From positions 1 to 5,903 of the forward strand of contig DATKCN010000391.1 of the NCBI GenBank assembly GCA_035513175.1: 5,903 bases of DNA, read 5' to 3'. This DNA comes from DATKCN01 sp035513175 (GTDB taxonomy: Bacteria; Chloroflexota; Chloroflexia; Thermomicrobiales; CFX8). Shown piece after piece: positions 1 through 5,903 of the stretch. The position numbers and the translations under genes were made by a program. Below the pieces are notes generated by a model that worked only from the letters and a program-made list of their open reading frames with translations, ran no database searches and was not told the origin of the DNA. How positions within the stretch are numbered: the stretch's first letter is position 1; every line of letters starts with the position of its first letter.

Positions 1-244
1 TGACCGAGCAGCCCGACTCCAGCGTCGCGTGTTCCTTCTCGACCCAGACGTCGGCCCGGCCCGCCAGTATGCGCAGCACCTCCTCCACGGCGTGCAGGTG
101 CGCTGGCGCGCCGTGACCGGACGCGCAGTGCTGCTCGAAAATCGTCAACTGTCTCGCCCCGCTCTGCGCCGACACGATCATGCGGGTGTCTACCCCGGAG
201 CGCCACGCATCCAGCGGCCGGTCGGCGTCACGGACAATGCGCAT
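1..244 (-). CDS. Cupin-domain protein, N-terminal part (runs off left edge)
   Basis: This is the first 81 codons of a gene that leaves the window at base 1. The protein starts MRIVRDADRP and contains a perfect cupin motif 1, G(X)5HXH(X)3E(X)6G, with G43, H49, H51, E55 and G62. In cupins the two His and the Glu usually bind a metal; the fourth ligand, in motif 2, would lie outside the window. The small single-cupin family includes sugar isomerases, dioxygenases and sensor domains, so no substrate can be named. No signal peptide or membrane segment is seen, so it is probably cytoplasmic. The ATG at 244-242 is chosen because a strong ribosome binding site (251-257) sits six bases ahead of it. 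The start overlaps the end of the ZapE-like ATPase gene by 17 bases, so the two are probably translationally coupled. The family call is firm; the function is unknown. Confidence 0.82.
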   Translation of the reverse strand, partial: MRIVRDADRPLDAWRSGVDTRMIVSAQSGARQLTIFEQHCASGHGAPAHLHAVEEVLRILAGRADVWVEKEHATLESGCSV

Positions 245-1304
245 CGGAATCCTCCTCTACTCCGTTGAACGGATCGTCGTCCTCTCCCCGCGCGTGTGTC
301 AGCGGCTGGGCCAGCATCTCGTGCAGTCGCGACTGGCAGCGCAGGAACTTGCGTTCGAACCCGCCGTAGCCGTAGCTGGGCGGGAAGATCCCGTGCAGCC
401 CGCAGTCGATTGACACGACGAGCGGTGTGGCGCGGTCGTACAGCTTGTCGATGAAGTGCACGAAGCGCAGCGCGGCGTCCTGTTGCGGGATCGGCTCGAT
501 GCCGTCAATCGCCATCGTCTCAAACGAGTCGACGAAGTTGGTGTAATGTAGCGGCGGTAGCTCGATGAGCGTGCGCAGCAGGACGTCCCAGTGCAGGTCC
601 GTGGCCATGTCGCGCACGGCCTCGCTGGGCAGGATTCGCGGGAGCGCGTCCGCCGCGTCGAACCGGCGGCGCCGGTAGTCCTCGCCGTCGATCCGCACCG
701 TGTCAAACGCTTCGGCCAGGCTGCCGATCTCCCGCCCGAACTCCTCGGCGCTGAAGCGGCCACGCCCAAGTTCGCCTGGCAGCGTGTTCGAGGTCACGAT
801 CAGCCGCGAGCCGCGCTCGATGACGCCGCGCACGAACGACGTCGCCAGCATCGTGTTGCCGGGGTCGTCCAGCTCGAACTCATCAAGACAGACGATCCGC
901 GCCTGCGCGAACAGATCGAGCGCGCGCGGCATCCCGAACATGCCGGTCGCGTAGGTCAGCTCCTGGAACGACAGATATGCCTTCGAAACGGCGGCGGCGT
1001 GGAACGCCGCCGCCAGCAGGTGGGTCTTGCCGACGCCGAAGCGCCCGTCGAGGTACAGCGCCTGCCAATCCGGCTCCGACGCGCTGCGTCGCAGCCGCCC
1101 AAGAACGCTCCGCTGGCCGTTCGACCCGTTCAGCGCCCGGACCGCCTCCTGCAGCCGCTCGACTGCCGCCGCCTGTGACGGAAAGCGCGCATCGGGTTGG
1201 TACGAGCCGAATGTGGCGCCCGCGAACCGGGGCGGGACGGTGAACGTGTCGAGCGCCGGGAGCTCCCGGCGGACGTGGTGGGGCCGGTCGCGGTTCTCGG
1301 TCAC
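228..1304 (-). CDS. zapE: AFG1/ZapE-family P-loop ATPase
   Basis: The 358-residue protein has the AFG1/ZapE layout: the lead-in RFAGATFGSYQPD near residues 26-38; Walker A GRFGVGKT at 87-94 (Lys93, Thr94); Walker B IVCLDEFELDDPG at 137-149 (Asp141, Glu142); a sensor-1-like TSNTLP at 171-176; then the family's GRF-AEEF-REI and VRIDGEDYRRR blocks at about 181-214, and a C-terminal YGYGGFERKFLRCQSRLHEML near 311-331. Escherichia coli ZapE (375 residues) is an ATPase that binds FtsZ at the division ring; yeast Afg1 acts in mitochondrial protein quality control. The role in this organism is inferred. No membrane segment is seen. The start is GTG at 1304-1302, overlapping the kinase stop as GTGA, with no clear Shine-Dalgarno, which suggests re-initiation by ribosomes leaving the kinase gene. 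Residues 340-352 form an acidic tail that looks extra to the family core. The family is certain; the exact division role is not. Confidence 0.92.
   Translation of the reverse strand: MTENRDRPHHVRRELPALDTFTVPPRFAGATFGSYQPDARFPSQAAAVERLQEAVRALNGSNGQRSVLGRLRRSASEPDWQALYLDGRFGVGKTHLLAAAFHAAAVSKAYLSFQELTYATGMFGMPRALDLFAQARIVCLDEFELDDPGNTMLATSFVRGVIERGSRLIVTSNTLPGELGRGRFSAEEFGREIGSLAEAFDTVRIDGEDYRRRRFDAADALPRILPSEAVRDMATDLHWDVLLRTLIELPPLHYTNFVDSFETMAIDGIEPIPQQDAALRFVHFIDKLYDRATPLVVSIDCGLHGIFPPSYGYGGFERKFLRCQSRLHEMLAQPLTHARGEDDDPFNGVEEDSDAHCP
251..257 (-). promoter_or_regulatory. Shine-Dalgarno of the cupin gene, inside the ATPase gene
   Basis: The minus strand reads GAGGAGG here, six bases before the ATG at 244. 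This is the strongest ribosome binding site I see in the window, and it fixes the cupin start. It lies in the last codons of the upstream ATPase, where it also encodes Glu350, Glu351 and the first base of Asp352. Ribosomes finishing the ATPase at 228-230 would stop just past this start, which suits coupled or independent initiation of the cupin. Confidence 0.8.
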
Positions 1305-4177
1305 CGCGGCGCGCTCGATCGCCGGGGAACGGAGAAGGTAAAGGTGCTGCCCTTCCCCGGCTCGCTGGCGACGCTGATGTGTCCGCCGTGCGCCTCGACG
1401 ATGCCGCGCGCCACGTACAGGCCCAGACCCAGCCCATCGGACGGGCCGCGCGTCGAATGCGTGCCGCGGAAGTAACGCTCGAAGAGCCGCTGCTGCGCGT
1501 CTTCGTCGATGCCGGGGCCATAATCCGTGACCGACACCACGATCTGATCCCCTTCCAGCGCAGCGAATATCTCGACCGGTGAGTCGTATGGACTGTAACG
1601 GACGGCGTTATCGATCAGATTCGACAGCACCTGTCCGATCCGTGTGCGATCGACTTCGGCCAGCAGGGACGCGGGATCGATGGCGTAGGTGATCGCATGA
1701 CCTTCGGTAGCCAGCTGCGCTTCAGACACAGCCTCGCGCACCACGTCGGCCACATCGACCTCTTCGACTTCGAGATGTAGCTGGTCCTCCTCGATGCGGG
1801 AGACATCCAGCAGGCGGTTAACCAGCCCGGCGAGGCGATTCACCTGCTCGTCGATGGTGCGCAGCGGGCGCACCCATTCCTCCCCCAGCGGCTGGCGCTC
1901 CGCGCGCCGCAGCAGCAGTTGCGCGAAGCCCTTCATGGATGTCAGCGGACTGCGCAGCTCGTGGGCGGCCACTGCCAGGAACTGATCGCGTTGGCGCGCA
2001 GCGCGGCGCGCCTCCTCGTACAGCAGCGCGTTGTCGATCGCGATCGCCGCGCGCCGCGCCAGGTGCTCGGCGAACTCCTTGTCGGACTCGCTATAGCTCC
2101 GCCCACCTTCCGCCGAGATGAACGTGATCGCCCCCAGGTTGCGGTCGCGCGCGCGCATCGGCAGGACCATCGCCGACGCGAATTCGATCTGCCGCAGCGT
2201 CTCCAGGTGTTGCGCGTCGCGCGCCACCTCCTGAAGCTGCTCGTCCGTGACTTCCTGATAGAGCATCGGCCTCGCGTCCCTGAGTGAGACCGATGACCCG
2301 TGCGGCGCGTTGATGACGATTGGATACTGGCGCAGCATGTCGCGCGCCCAGGCGGCCTTCTCCGGGTCGCGGTGCGCGATGATCGAGTGCGCGACGTCGC
2401 CGTCCTCGGCGCTCACGTTTACGACGCACCAGTCGGCGAGGCGCTGCGCCACCAGCGAGGCCAGAGTCGACAGGGTAGTCTGATAATCGAGCGACGACGC
2501 GAGAATGCGCGTCGCCTCGCTGAGGAAGCGTTGCTCCTCCTCGACCCGGCGCCGGTCGGTGATATCGATGCAGGAGCCGACGTAACCGTCAAATGTGCCG
2601 TCGGGTCCGACACGGGGCGCGCCGTTGCTGAGCAGCCAGCGGTAGGCCCCATCATGCCGCCTGACGCGGTACTCGAGTGTGTAGGGCTCGCGCGCGCGCC
2701 GGGCGCTCTCGTAAGCGGACATGCAGCGGTCGAAATCGTCCGGATGCACGCCTTCCAGCCAGCCGTGCCCCAGTTCGTCGTCCAGCGCCCGGCCCCGCAA
2801 GTCGAGCCAGCTCCGATTGAACCAGGTCGCGGTCCCGTCCGCTCCGGACAGCCACAGCAGCACCGGGGCGCTGTCGGCCATGGTGCGAAAGCGGTCCTCG
2901 CTCTCGCGCAGCGCCCCTTCGGCGCGCTTGCGCTCCACGAACTGACCTACCTGCCGTCCGAACGAGGTGACCAACGCCAGCAGCTCCGTCTCCGGCTCGC
3001 GCTGCTCGCTGCTGAAGAACTCGACCGCGCCGAGCACGCCGCGCTGGCCGATGACGGGGAACGCGATCCAGCTCTGGAAGCCACTTTCCAGCGCATCGCG
3101 AGCGCGCAGGAATACTGACGGTTGCAGCAGGTCCGCGACCCATTGGGGCGCGTGGCTCTCCCAGACGCGGCCAAGCAACCCTTCGCCCTGGCGAAAGGTC
3201 CAGTCATCGGTCAGCCGTTGCGCGAGCGGCCTGTCGCGAAGGTCCGGGGAGCGCCAGGTGTCATGGCAGCGCAGCGCCCGAGCATCAGCGTCCAGCGTCC
3301 AGTAGCCGCCGAACGACCAGCCCAGTCCGCTGCCGATGGCGCTGAGCACGCGCTGCAATCCGTCGCCGAGATCGTCCGCCTCGGCCAGCACCCGCGCGAC
3401 GTTGTATTGCGTGTGCCGCCGCTGCTCCGAACGGCGGCGCTCAACGATGCTGACGGAGACGGCCATGACGCCGGTCAGGACTCCCGCCTGGTCGAGGATG
3501 GGGGCGTCGGTGACGACGACGGGGAAGGTCCCTCCGTCTCGGTGGCGCGCGAGATACTCGCCCTCCCAAGGCGTGCCCTGGCGCAGGGCGTCCAGCGCGC
3601 CGTCCGGCTGCGCGGCGCTGCCGACACCGGGCAAAACATTGCGTACGTCGACGCCGATCACATCGCTGGCTGCCCAGCCAAACAACTCCTCGGCGCCGCG
3701 GTTCCAGAAGGTGATGACGCCGTCGTCGTCGGTTGCGTACACGGCGGCCTGCACCTGGTCGATCAGACGCGCCTGGAACGCGAGCTGGCGCTGGTGGCGC
3801 TTGCGCTCGGTCATGTCCTTGAAGGCGCCGACGTAGGCGATGATCTGCCCGGAAGCGTCGCGCAGCGGAGCGCTGGTAACGGCGACCGGCACGCGCTCGC
3901 CGCCGCGGCGCTTGAAGACCATGTCGTCGTCCGCCGATGCCCCGGCGAAGAACTGGCTCGCCAGCTGGTCGATGTTCTCCCGGTCCTCCTCGGCCCACCA
4001 CGGGTGGGGCGGACGTGAGCCGATGACCTCCTCGCGAGCGTAGCCAATCATCTGGCAGAACGACGCGTTGGCCTCGATGATCGTCCCGTCCGTAGAGCGC
4101 AGGACGAAGCCGTCCGGCATCGCGTTGATCAGCGACGGAAAGAAATCGGGCGTGCCGGTCAGGCGCTCAGCGGACAT
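1301..4177 (-). CDS. Soluble multi-sensor histidine kinase, PAS-PAS-GAF-PAS-GAF-HisKA-HATPase_c
   Basis: This 958-residue protein senses a signal and phosphorylates itself on a histidine for transfer to a response regulator. Approximate domains: PAS 8-125; PAS 133-247; GAF 258-415; PAS 423-543 with a clear PAC end (EYRVRRHDGAYRWLLSNG); GAF 553-720; HisKA 730-795 with His739 in AHELRSPL; HATPase_c 840-950 with N-box Asn853/Asn857, G1 box DYGPGI (885-890), F-box near 898-904 and G2 box GLGLGL (915-920). All catalytic motifs are intact. No membrane segment is seen, so it should be cytoplasmic and may sense redox, oxygen, light or a small molecule; no ligand can be read from the sequence. It has no receiver domain and no response regulator lies nearby, so its partner is elsewhere. 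ATG 4177 is the first possible start: the frame stays open up to a stop at 4325-4327 but has no ATG, GTG or TTG there. Its Shine-Dalgarno is weak. Ser743 replaces the usual Thr/Asn of the phosphatase position. Confidence 0.95.
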   Translation of the reverse strand: MSAERLTGTPDFFPSLINAMPDGFVLRSTDGTIIEANASFCQMIGYAREEVIGSRPPHPWWAEEDRENIDQLASQFFAGASADDDMVFKRRGGERVPVAVTSAPLRDASGQIIAYVGAFKDMTERKRHQRQLAFQARLIDQVQAAVYATDDDGVITFWNRGAEELFGWAASDVIGVDVRNVLPGVGSAAQPDGALDALRQGTPWEGEYLARHRDGGTFPVVVTDAPILDQAGVLTGVMAVSVSIVERRRSEQRRHTQYNVARVLAEADDLGDGLQRVLSAIGSGLGWSFGGYWTLDADARALRCHDTWRSPDLRDRPLAQRLTDDWTFRQGEGLLGRVWESHAPQWVADLLQPSVFLRARDALESGFQSWIAFPVIGQRGVLGAVEFFSSEQREPETELLALVTSFGRQVGQFVERKRAEGALRESEDRFRTMADSAPVLLWLSGADGTATWFNRSWLDLRGRALDDELGHGWLEGVHPDDFDRCMSAYESARRAREPYTLEYRVRRHDGAYRWLLSNGAPRVGPDGTFDGYVGSCIDITDRRRVEEEQRFLSEATRILASSLDYQTTLSTLASLVAQRLADWCVVNVSAEDGDVAHSIIAHRDPEKAAWARDMLRQYPIVINAPHGSSVSLRDARPMLYQEVTDEQLQEVARDAQHLETLRQIEFASAMVLPMRARDRNLGAITFISAEGGRSYSESDKEFAEHLARRAAIAIDNALLYEEARRAARQRDQFLAVAAHELRSPLTSMKGFAQLLLRRAERQPLGEEWVRPLRTIDEQVNRLAGLVNRLLDVSRIEEDQLHLEVEEVDVADVVREAVSEAQLATEGHAITYAIDPASLLAEVDRTRIGQVLSNLIDNAVRYSPYDSPVEIFAALEGDQIVVSVTDYGPGIDEDAQQRLFERYFRGTHSTRGPSDGLGLGLYVARGIVEAHGGHISVASEPGKGSTFTFSVPRRSSAPR

Positions 4178-4222
4178 GTCCAGGGTTCGTGCTCGTGAGC
4201 CGACGCCGCGCGAGAAGGCGCC

Positions 4223-4250
4223 GGAACGGCGCCGACGGCGCCCACGTTCC
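4223..4250 (-). other. GC-rich hairpin in the predicted leader of the kinase mRNA
   Basis: GGAACG (4223-4228) pairs with CGTTCC (4245-4250), and GCGCC (4229-4233) pairs with GGCGC (4237-4241). That makes 11 base pairs with a three-base bulge (4242-4244) and a three-base loop. It ends 45 bases before the kinase ATG and lies within a stretch carrying three copies of GGCGCC (4217, 4228, 4237). No run of T follows it on the minus strand, so it is a poor intrinsic terminator. It could be an mRNA-stabilising or attenuating structure, or simply a by-product of high GC. Confidence 0.4.
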
Positions 4251-4330
4251 AGAATCCGGTGGGAGCGGCCATTGAGGCAGATGTGACACCGTGGCTTTGC
4301 CGCGGCTCCGTTGCACAGGCTCTGTCATGA

Positions 4331-4346
4331 GCGGATGATAATCCGC
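4331..4346. repeat. Perfect 6-bp inverted repeat over the -10 box
   Basis: GCGGAT (4331-4336) and ATCCGC (4341-4346) are exact inverted copies around the four bases GATA. The repeat covers the whole -10 candidate TATCAT. A dimeric repressor bound here would block RNA polymerase, so it is a plausible operator; it could also form a short hairpin. No regulator gene sits beside it. A 6-bp palindrome can arise by chance, so the position matters more than the length. Confidence 0.4.
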
Positions 4347-4363
4347 GTGAACGGGCGGGGCAA
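4335..4363 (-). promoter_or_regulatory. Sigma70-like promoter candidate for the kinase operon
   Basis: On the minus strand, TTGCCC (4363-4358, four of six to TTGACA) is followed by a 17-base spacer and TATCAT (4340-4335, five of six to TATAAT). The spacing is ideal and this is one of the few AT-bearing spots in a GC-rich gap. Transcription would begin near 4328, giving a leader of about 150 bases before the kinase ATG at 4177. It is the best promoter I can see for the kinase-ATPase-cupin genes, but it is read by eye only. Confidence 0.45.
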
Positions 4364-4426
4364 CGGGCGCTCTCGTGAATCGCGCGTCTGCGTCGGTCCG
4401 GGATCGACGCGGGCGGCCAGTGGTCG

Positions 4427-4452
4427 ACCGAGTCTCGTGACGTCGAGTCGGT
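4427..4452 (-). terminator. Possible terminator hairpin after pepF
   Basis: ACCGA (4427-4431) pairs with TCGGT (4448-4452) and CTCG (4434-4437) pairs with CGAG (4444-4447). The result is nine base pairs with a two-base bulge and a six-base loop, beginning 8 bases after the pepF stop codon. It has no T-run on the minus strand, so it is not a classical intrinsic terminator; it might act with Rho or protect the 3' end of the pepF mRNA. Confidence 0.25.
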
Positions 4453-4460
4453 CCCGCGTG

Positions 4461-5903
4461 TTAGACGGCGTCGATCAGCTGTTCCAGCTTGCTCACCAGC
4501 GAGCCGAACAGATCCAGGGCCTGCTCGATCGGCTCGGCGGTGGTCATGTCGACGCCCGCGTCGCGCAGCAGGTCCAGCGAATACTTCGACGAGCCGCCGG
4601 ACAGGAACTCGATATAGCGCGCGCGCTCCGTCTCACCGCCGTCGAGGAGCATGCGGGAGAGCGCCGCCGCCGCCGACATCCCGGTCGCGTACTGATAGAC
4701 ATAGAAGGCGCGGTAGAAGTGCGGGATGCGGGCCCACTCGATCGGCGTGAACTCGCCGATATTCACCTCGGGGCCGTAGTAACGCTGGCACAGCTCCCCG
4801 TAGGCGTTACTGAGCGCCTCGGGGGTCAACGCGCCGCCGCTCTCCACCAGCTCATGCGCCCAGCGCTCGAACTCGGCGAACATCGTCTGACGGTAGACGG
4901 TGCCGCGAAAGCCTTCCAGCGCGTGGTTGATCAGATACATCTCGAACGCGGGGTCGGTGCTTTCCTTGCGCAGCGTTTCGTTCATCAGCAGCTCGTTGAC
5001 CGTCGAGGCCACCTCAGCGACGAAGAGGGTGTAGCGGCCGTAGGTAAATGGCTGGCGGGCGCAGGTGTAATGCGAGTGCATGGCGTGGCCGACCTCGTGT
5101 CCGAGCGTGAACACATCGTCTAGGCGGCCGCCCCAATTCATGAGAATGAACGGATGCACGCCGTAGACCCCCCACGAGTAGGCGCCGGCTGTCTTACCCT
5201 TGTTCTCGTAGACGTCCACCCAGCGGGAGTCGAACGCGTCCCGCAGCACCTGCATATACGGCCCGCCGAGCGGGGTGAGCGAGCGCATGACGACATCGAC
5301 TCCCTGCTCGTAGGTATACGACGCTTCGACCTCCGGGACGATTGGGACGTAGAGGTCGTGGGTGGCCAGCTCATCGAGCCCGAGCACGCGCTTGCGCAGC
5401 GCGATGTAGCGATGCAGCAGGGGCAGCTTGCGGTTCACGACCTCGACCAGCGTGTCATAGACGGCGATCGGGATGTTGCTCGGCAGCAGTGTGGCCTGCA
5501 ATGCGCTCTCGTACTTGCGCGCCCGGGCCAGGAAGATGGTGGTCTTGACGCTGGAAGAGAAGGTGGTCGCCAGTGTGTTGCGATGATCGATGTACGGCTG
5601 GTGCATGCCCTCGAACGCGGCCTGCCGGACGGACCGCGACCGGCTCTCCATGAAGCGCAGGTAGTTGCCCTTGGTCAAGGCCGCCTCATTGCCATCCTCG
5701 TCGGCGATCGTGCCGTGCGAGATGTCGGCATTGTTCAGCATGGTGAAGATCTGGCCCGAAGCCATCGTCACCTCACCGGCGGCGGCCAGCAACTTCTCCA
5801 GCTCGGCGCTCAGGACGTGGTCCCGCTGGCGCAACAGGTCCTCCAGCGCATGGCGATAGTGCGCGAGCCGCGGCTCCTCTTCCAGATAGCGTTCAATCGT
5901 GCC
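4461..5903 (-). CDS. pepF: M3-family oligoendopeptidase F, C-terminal 480 residues (5' end outside window)
   Basis: This zinc metallopeptidase of the thimet/oligopeptidase F family cuts short peptides in the cytoplasm, mainly for peptide recycling. The frame is open from base 5903, where the visible part begins GTIERYLEEEPRLAHYRHALEDLL, so the true start lies beyond the edge and the TTG at 5834 is internal. Family members are about 600 residues, so roughly 120 are missing. The zinc site HEVGH is at visible residues 269-273 (bases 5099-5085): the two His bind zinc and Glu270 is the catalytic base. The third ligand is probably the Glu of FVAEVAST, about 24 residues later. Other PepF hallmarks are the ENKGKTAGAYSWG block before the zinc site and FYRAFYVYQYATGMSAA near the C-terminus, whose tyrosines line the active site in relatives. 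No signal peptide can be judged. It is separated from the kinase operon by 283 bases and probably forms its own unit. Confidence 0.94.
   Translation of the reverse strand, partial: GTIERYLEEEPRLAHYRHALEDLLRQRDHVLSAELEKLLAAAGEVTMASGQIFTMLNNADISHGTIADEDGNEAALTKGNYLRFMESRSRSVRQAAFEGMHQPYIDHRNTLATTFSSSVKTTIFLARARKYESALQATLLPSNIPIAVYDTLVEVVNRKLPLLHRYIALRKRVLGLDELATHDLYVPIVPEVEASYTYEQGVDVVMRSLTPLGGPYMQVLRDAFDSRWVDVYENKGKTAGAYSWGVYGVHPFILMNWGGRLDDVFTLGHEVGHAMHSHYTCARQPFTYGRYTLFVAEVASTVNELLMNETLRKESTDPAFEMYLINHALEGFRGTVYRQTMFAEFERWAHELVESGGALTPEALSNAYGELCQRYYGPEVNIGEFTPIEWARIPHFYRAFYVYQYATGMSAAAALSRMLLDGGETERARYIEFLSGGSSKYSLDLLRDAGVDMTTAEPIEQALDLFGSLVSKLEQLIDAV

Larger units (their letters stand above)
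4192..4440. repeat. Three copies of the 7-mer CTCGTGA in the gap
   Basis: CTCGTGA (TCACGAG on the coding strand) occurs at 4192-4198, 4372-4378 and 4434-4440, all in the same direction. The second and third share an eighth base (TCTCGTGA). One copy lies just upstream of the -35 candidate, one overlaps the hairpin after pepF and one sits just before the kinase start. The copies could be binding sites for one regulator, but the motif is short and the gap is GC-rich, so chance is quite possible. Confidence 0.2.

Noticed and set aside
591..1178. Plus-strand open frame antisense to the ATPase
   Set aside because: It has the same aligned-triplet phase and Arg/Ala/Gln-rich translation. The minus-strand protein has full ATPase motifs, so this is a shadow.
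2300..4018. Two long plus-strand open frames (2300-3118 and 3122-4018) in the same frame, split by one TGA, antisense to the kinase
   Set aside because: Their triplets line up with the kinase codons, so a plus-strand stop needs TTA, CTA or TCA in the kinase. Those codons are rare in GC-rich genes; the splitting TGA is just the TCA codon of Ser354. The predicted protein has low-complexity composition and no recognisable domain.
1301..4177. Kinase as a phytochrome or a membrane sensor
   Set aside because: Neither GAF domain shows a recognisable chromophore-binding signature, there is no PHY-like region, and there is no hydrophobic stretch long enough to cross a membrane.
4178..4460. tRNA, small protein gene, CRISPR or insertion-sequence remnant in the gap
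   Set aside because: I see no tRNA-like arms, no minus-strand frame with a start and ribosome site, no regular repeat-spacer pattern, and no terminal repeats or transposase fragment.
4311..5123. Plus-strand open frame of 270 codons starting in the gap and running antisense to pepF
   Set aside because: It is in aligned phase with pepF codons and starts on TTG without a Shine-Dalgarno. The part in the gap has no recognisable protein features.
5832..5834. TTG at 5834 as the start of the peptidase
   Set aside because: The frame continues upstream to the window edge with typical PepF residues (ERYLEEEPRLAHYRHALEDLL), so the TTG is an internal leucine codon.

Overview
The window looks like ordinary chromosome from a GC-rich bacterium. 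Every gene I can support is on the minus strand, so it reads right to left. Codon third positions are strongly G/C-biased, and the genes almost avoid TTA, CTA and TCA, which leaves long empty open frames on the opposite strand. The style of the histidine kinase (soluble PAS/GAF sensor, GAF joined to a HisKA core with an AAHELRSPLTSMKGFAQLLLRR-type H-box), together with an M3 oligoendopeptidase and an AFG1/ZapE ATPase, resembles Chloroflexota of the Thermomicrobia/Sphaerobacter kind, with Actinobacteria as the alternative. This is an impression from protein style, not a database result.

Layout from right to left: (1) 5903-4461, the C-terminal 480 residues of an M3-family oligoendopeptidase F (PepF) with an intact HEVGH zinc site; its 5' end lies outside the window. 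(2) 4460-4178, a 283-base non-coding gap holding a possible terminator hairpin for pepF, a good sigma70-like promoter (TTGCCC, 17 bases, TATCAT) whose -10 lies inside a perfect 6-bp inverted repeat, and a GC-rich hairpin in the predicted leader. (3) 4177-1301, a 958-residue soluble histidine kinase, PAS-PAS-GAF-PAS-GAF-HisKA-HATPase_c. (4) 1304-228, an AFG1/ZapE-type P-loop ATPase whose GTG start overlaps the kinase stop (GTGA). (5) 244-1, the first 81 residues of a small cupin protein whose start overlaps the ATPase stop by 17 bases and has a near-perfect Shine-Dalgarno; it runs off the left edge.

The kinase, ATPase and cupin genes overlap end to end and so very probably form one translationally coupled operon driven from the gap at about 4335-4363. 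PepF looks like a separate unit upstream. No response regulator, transporter or mobile element is visible. I found no clear new system. The points most worth a second look are the sensor kinase coupled to a ZapE-type ATPase and a cupin, and the palindrome over the kinase promoter.
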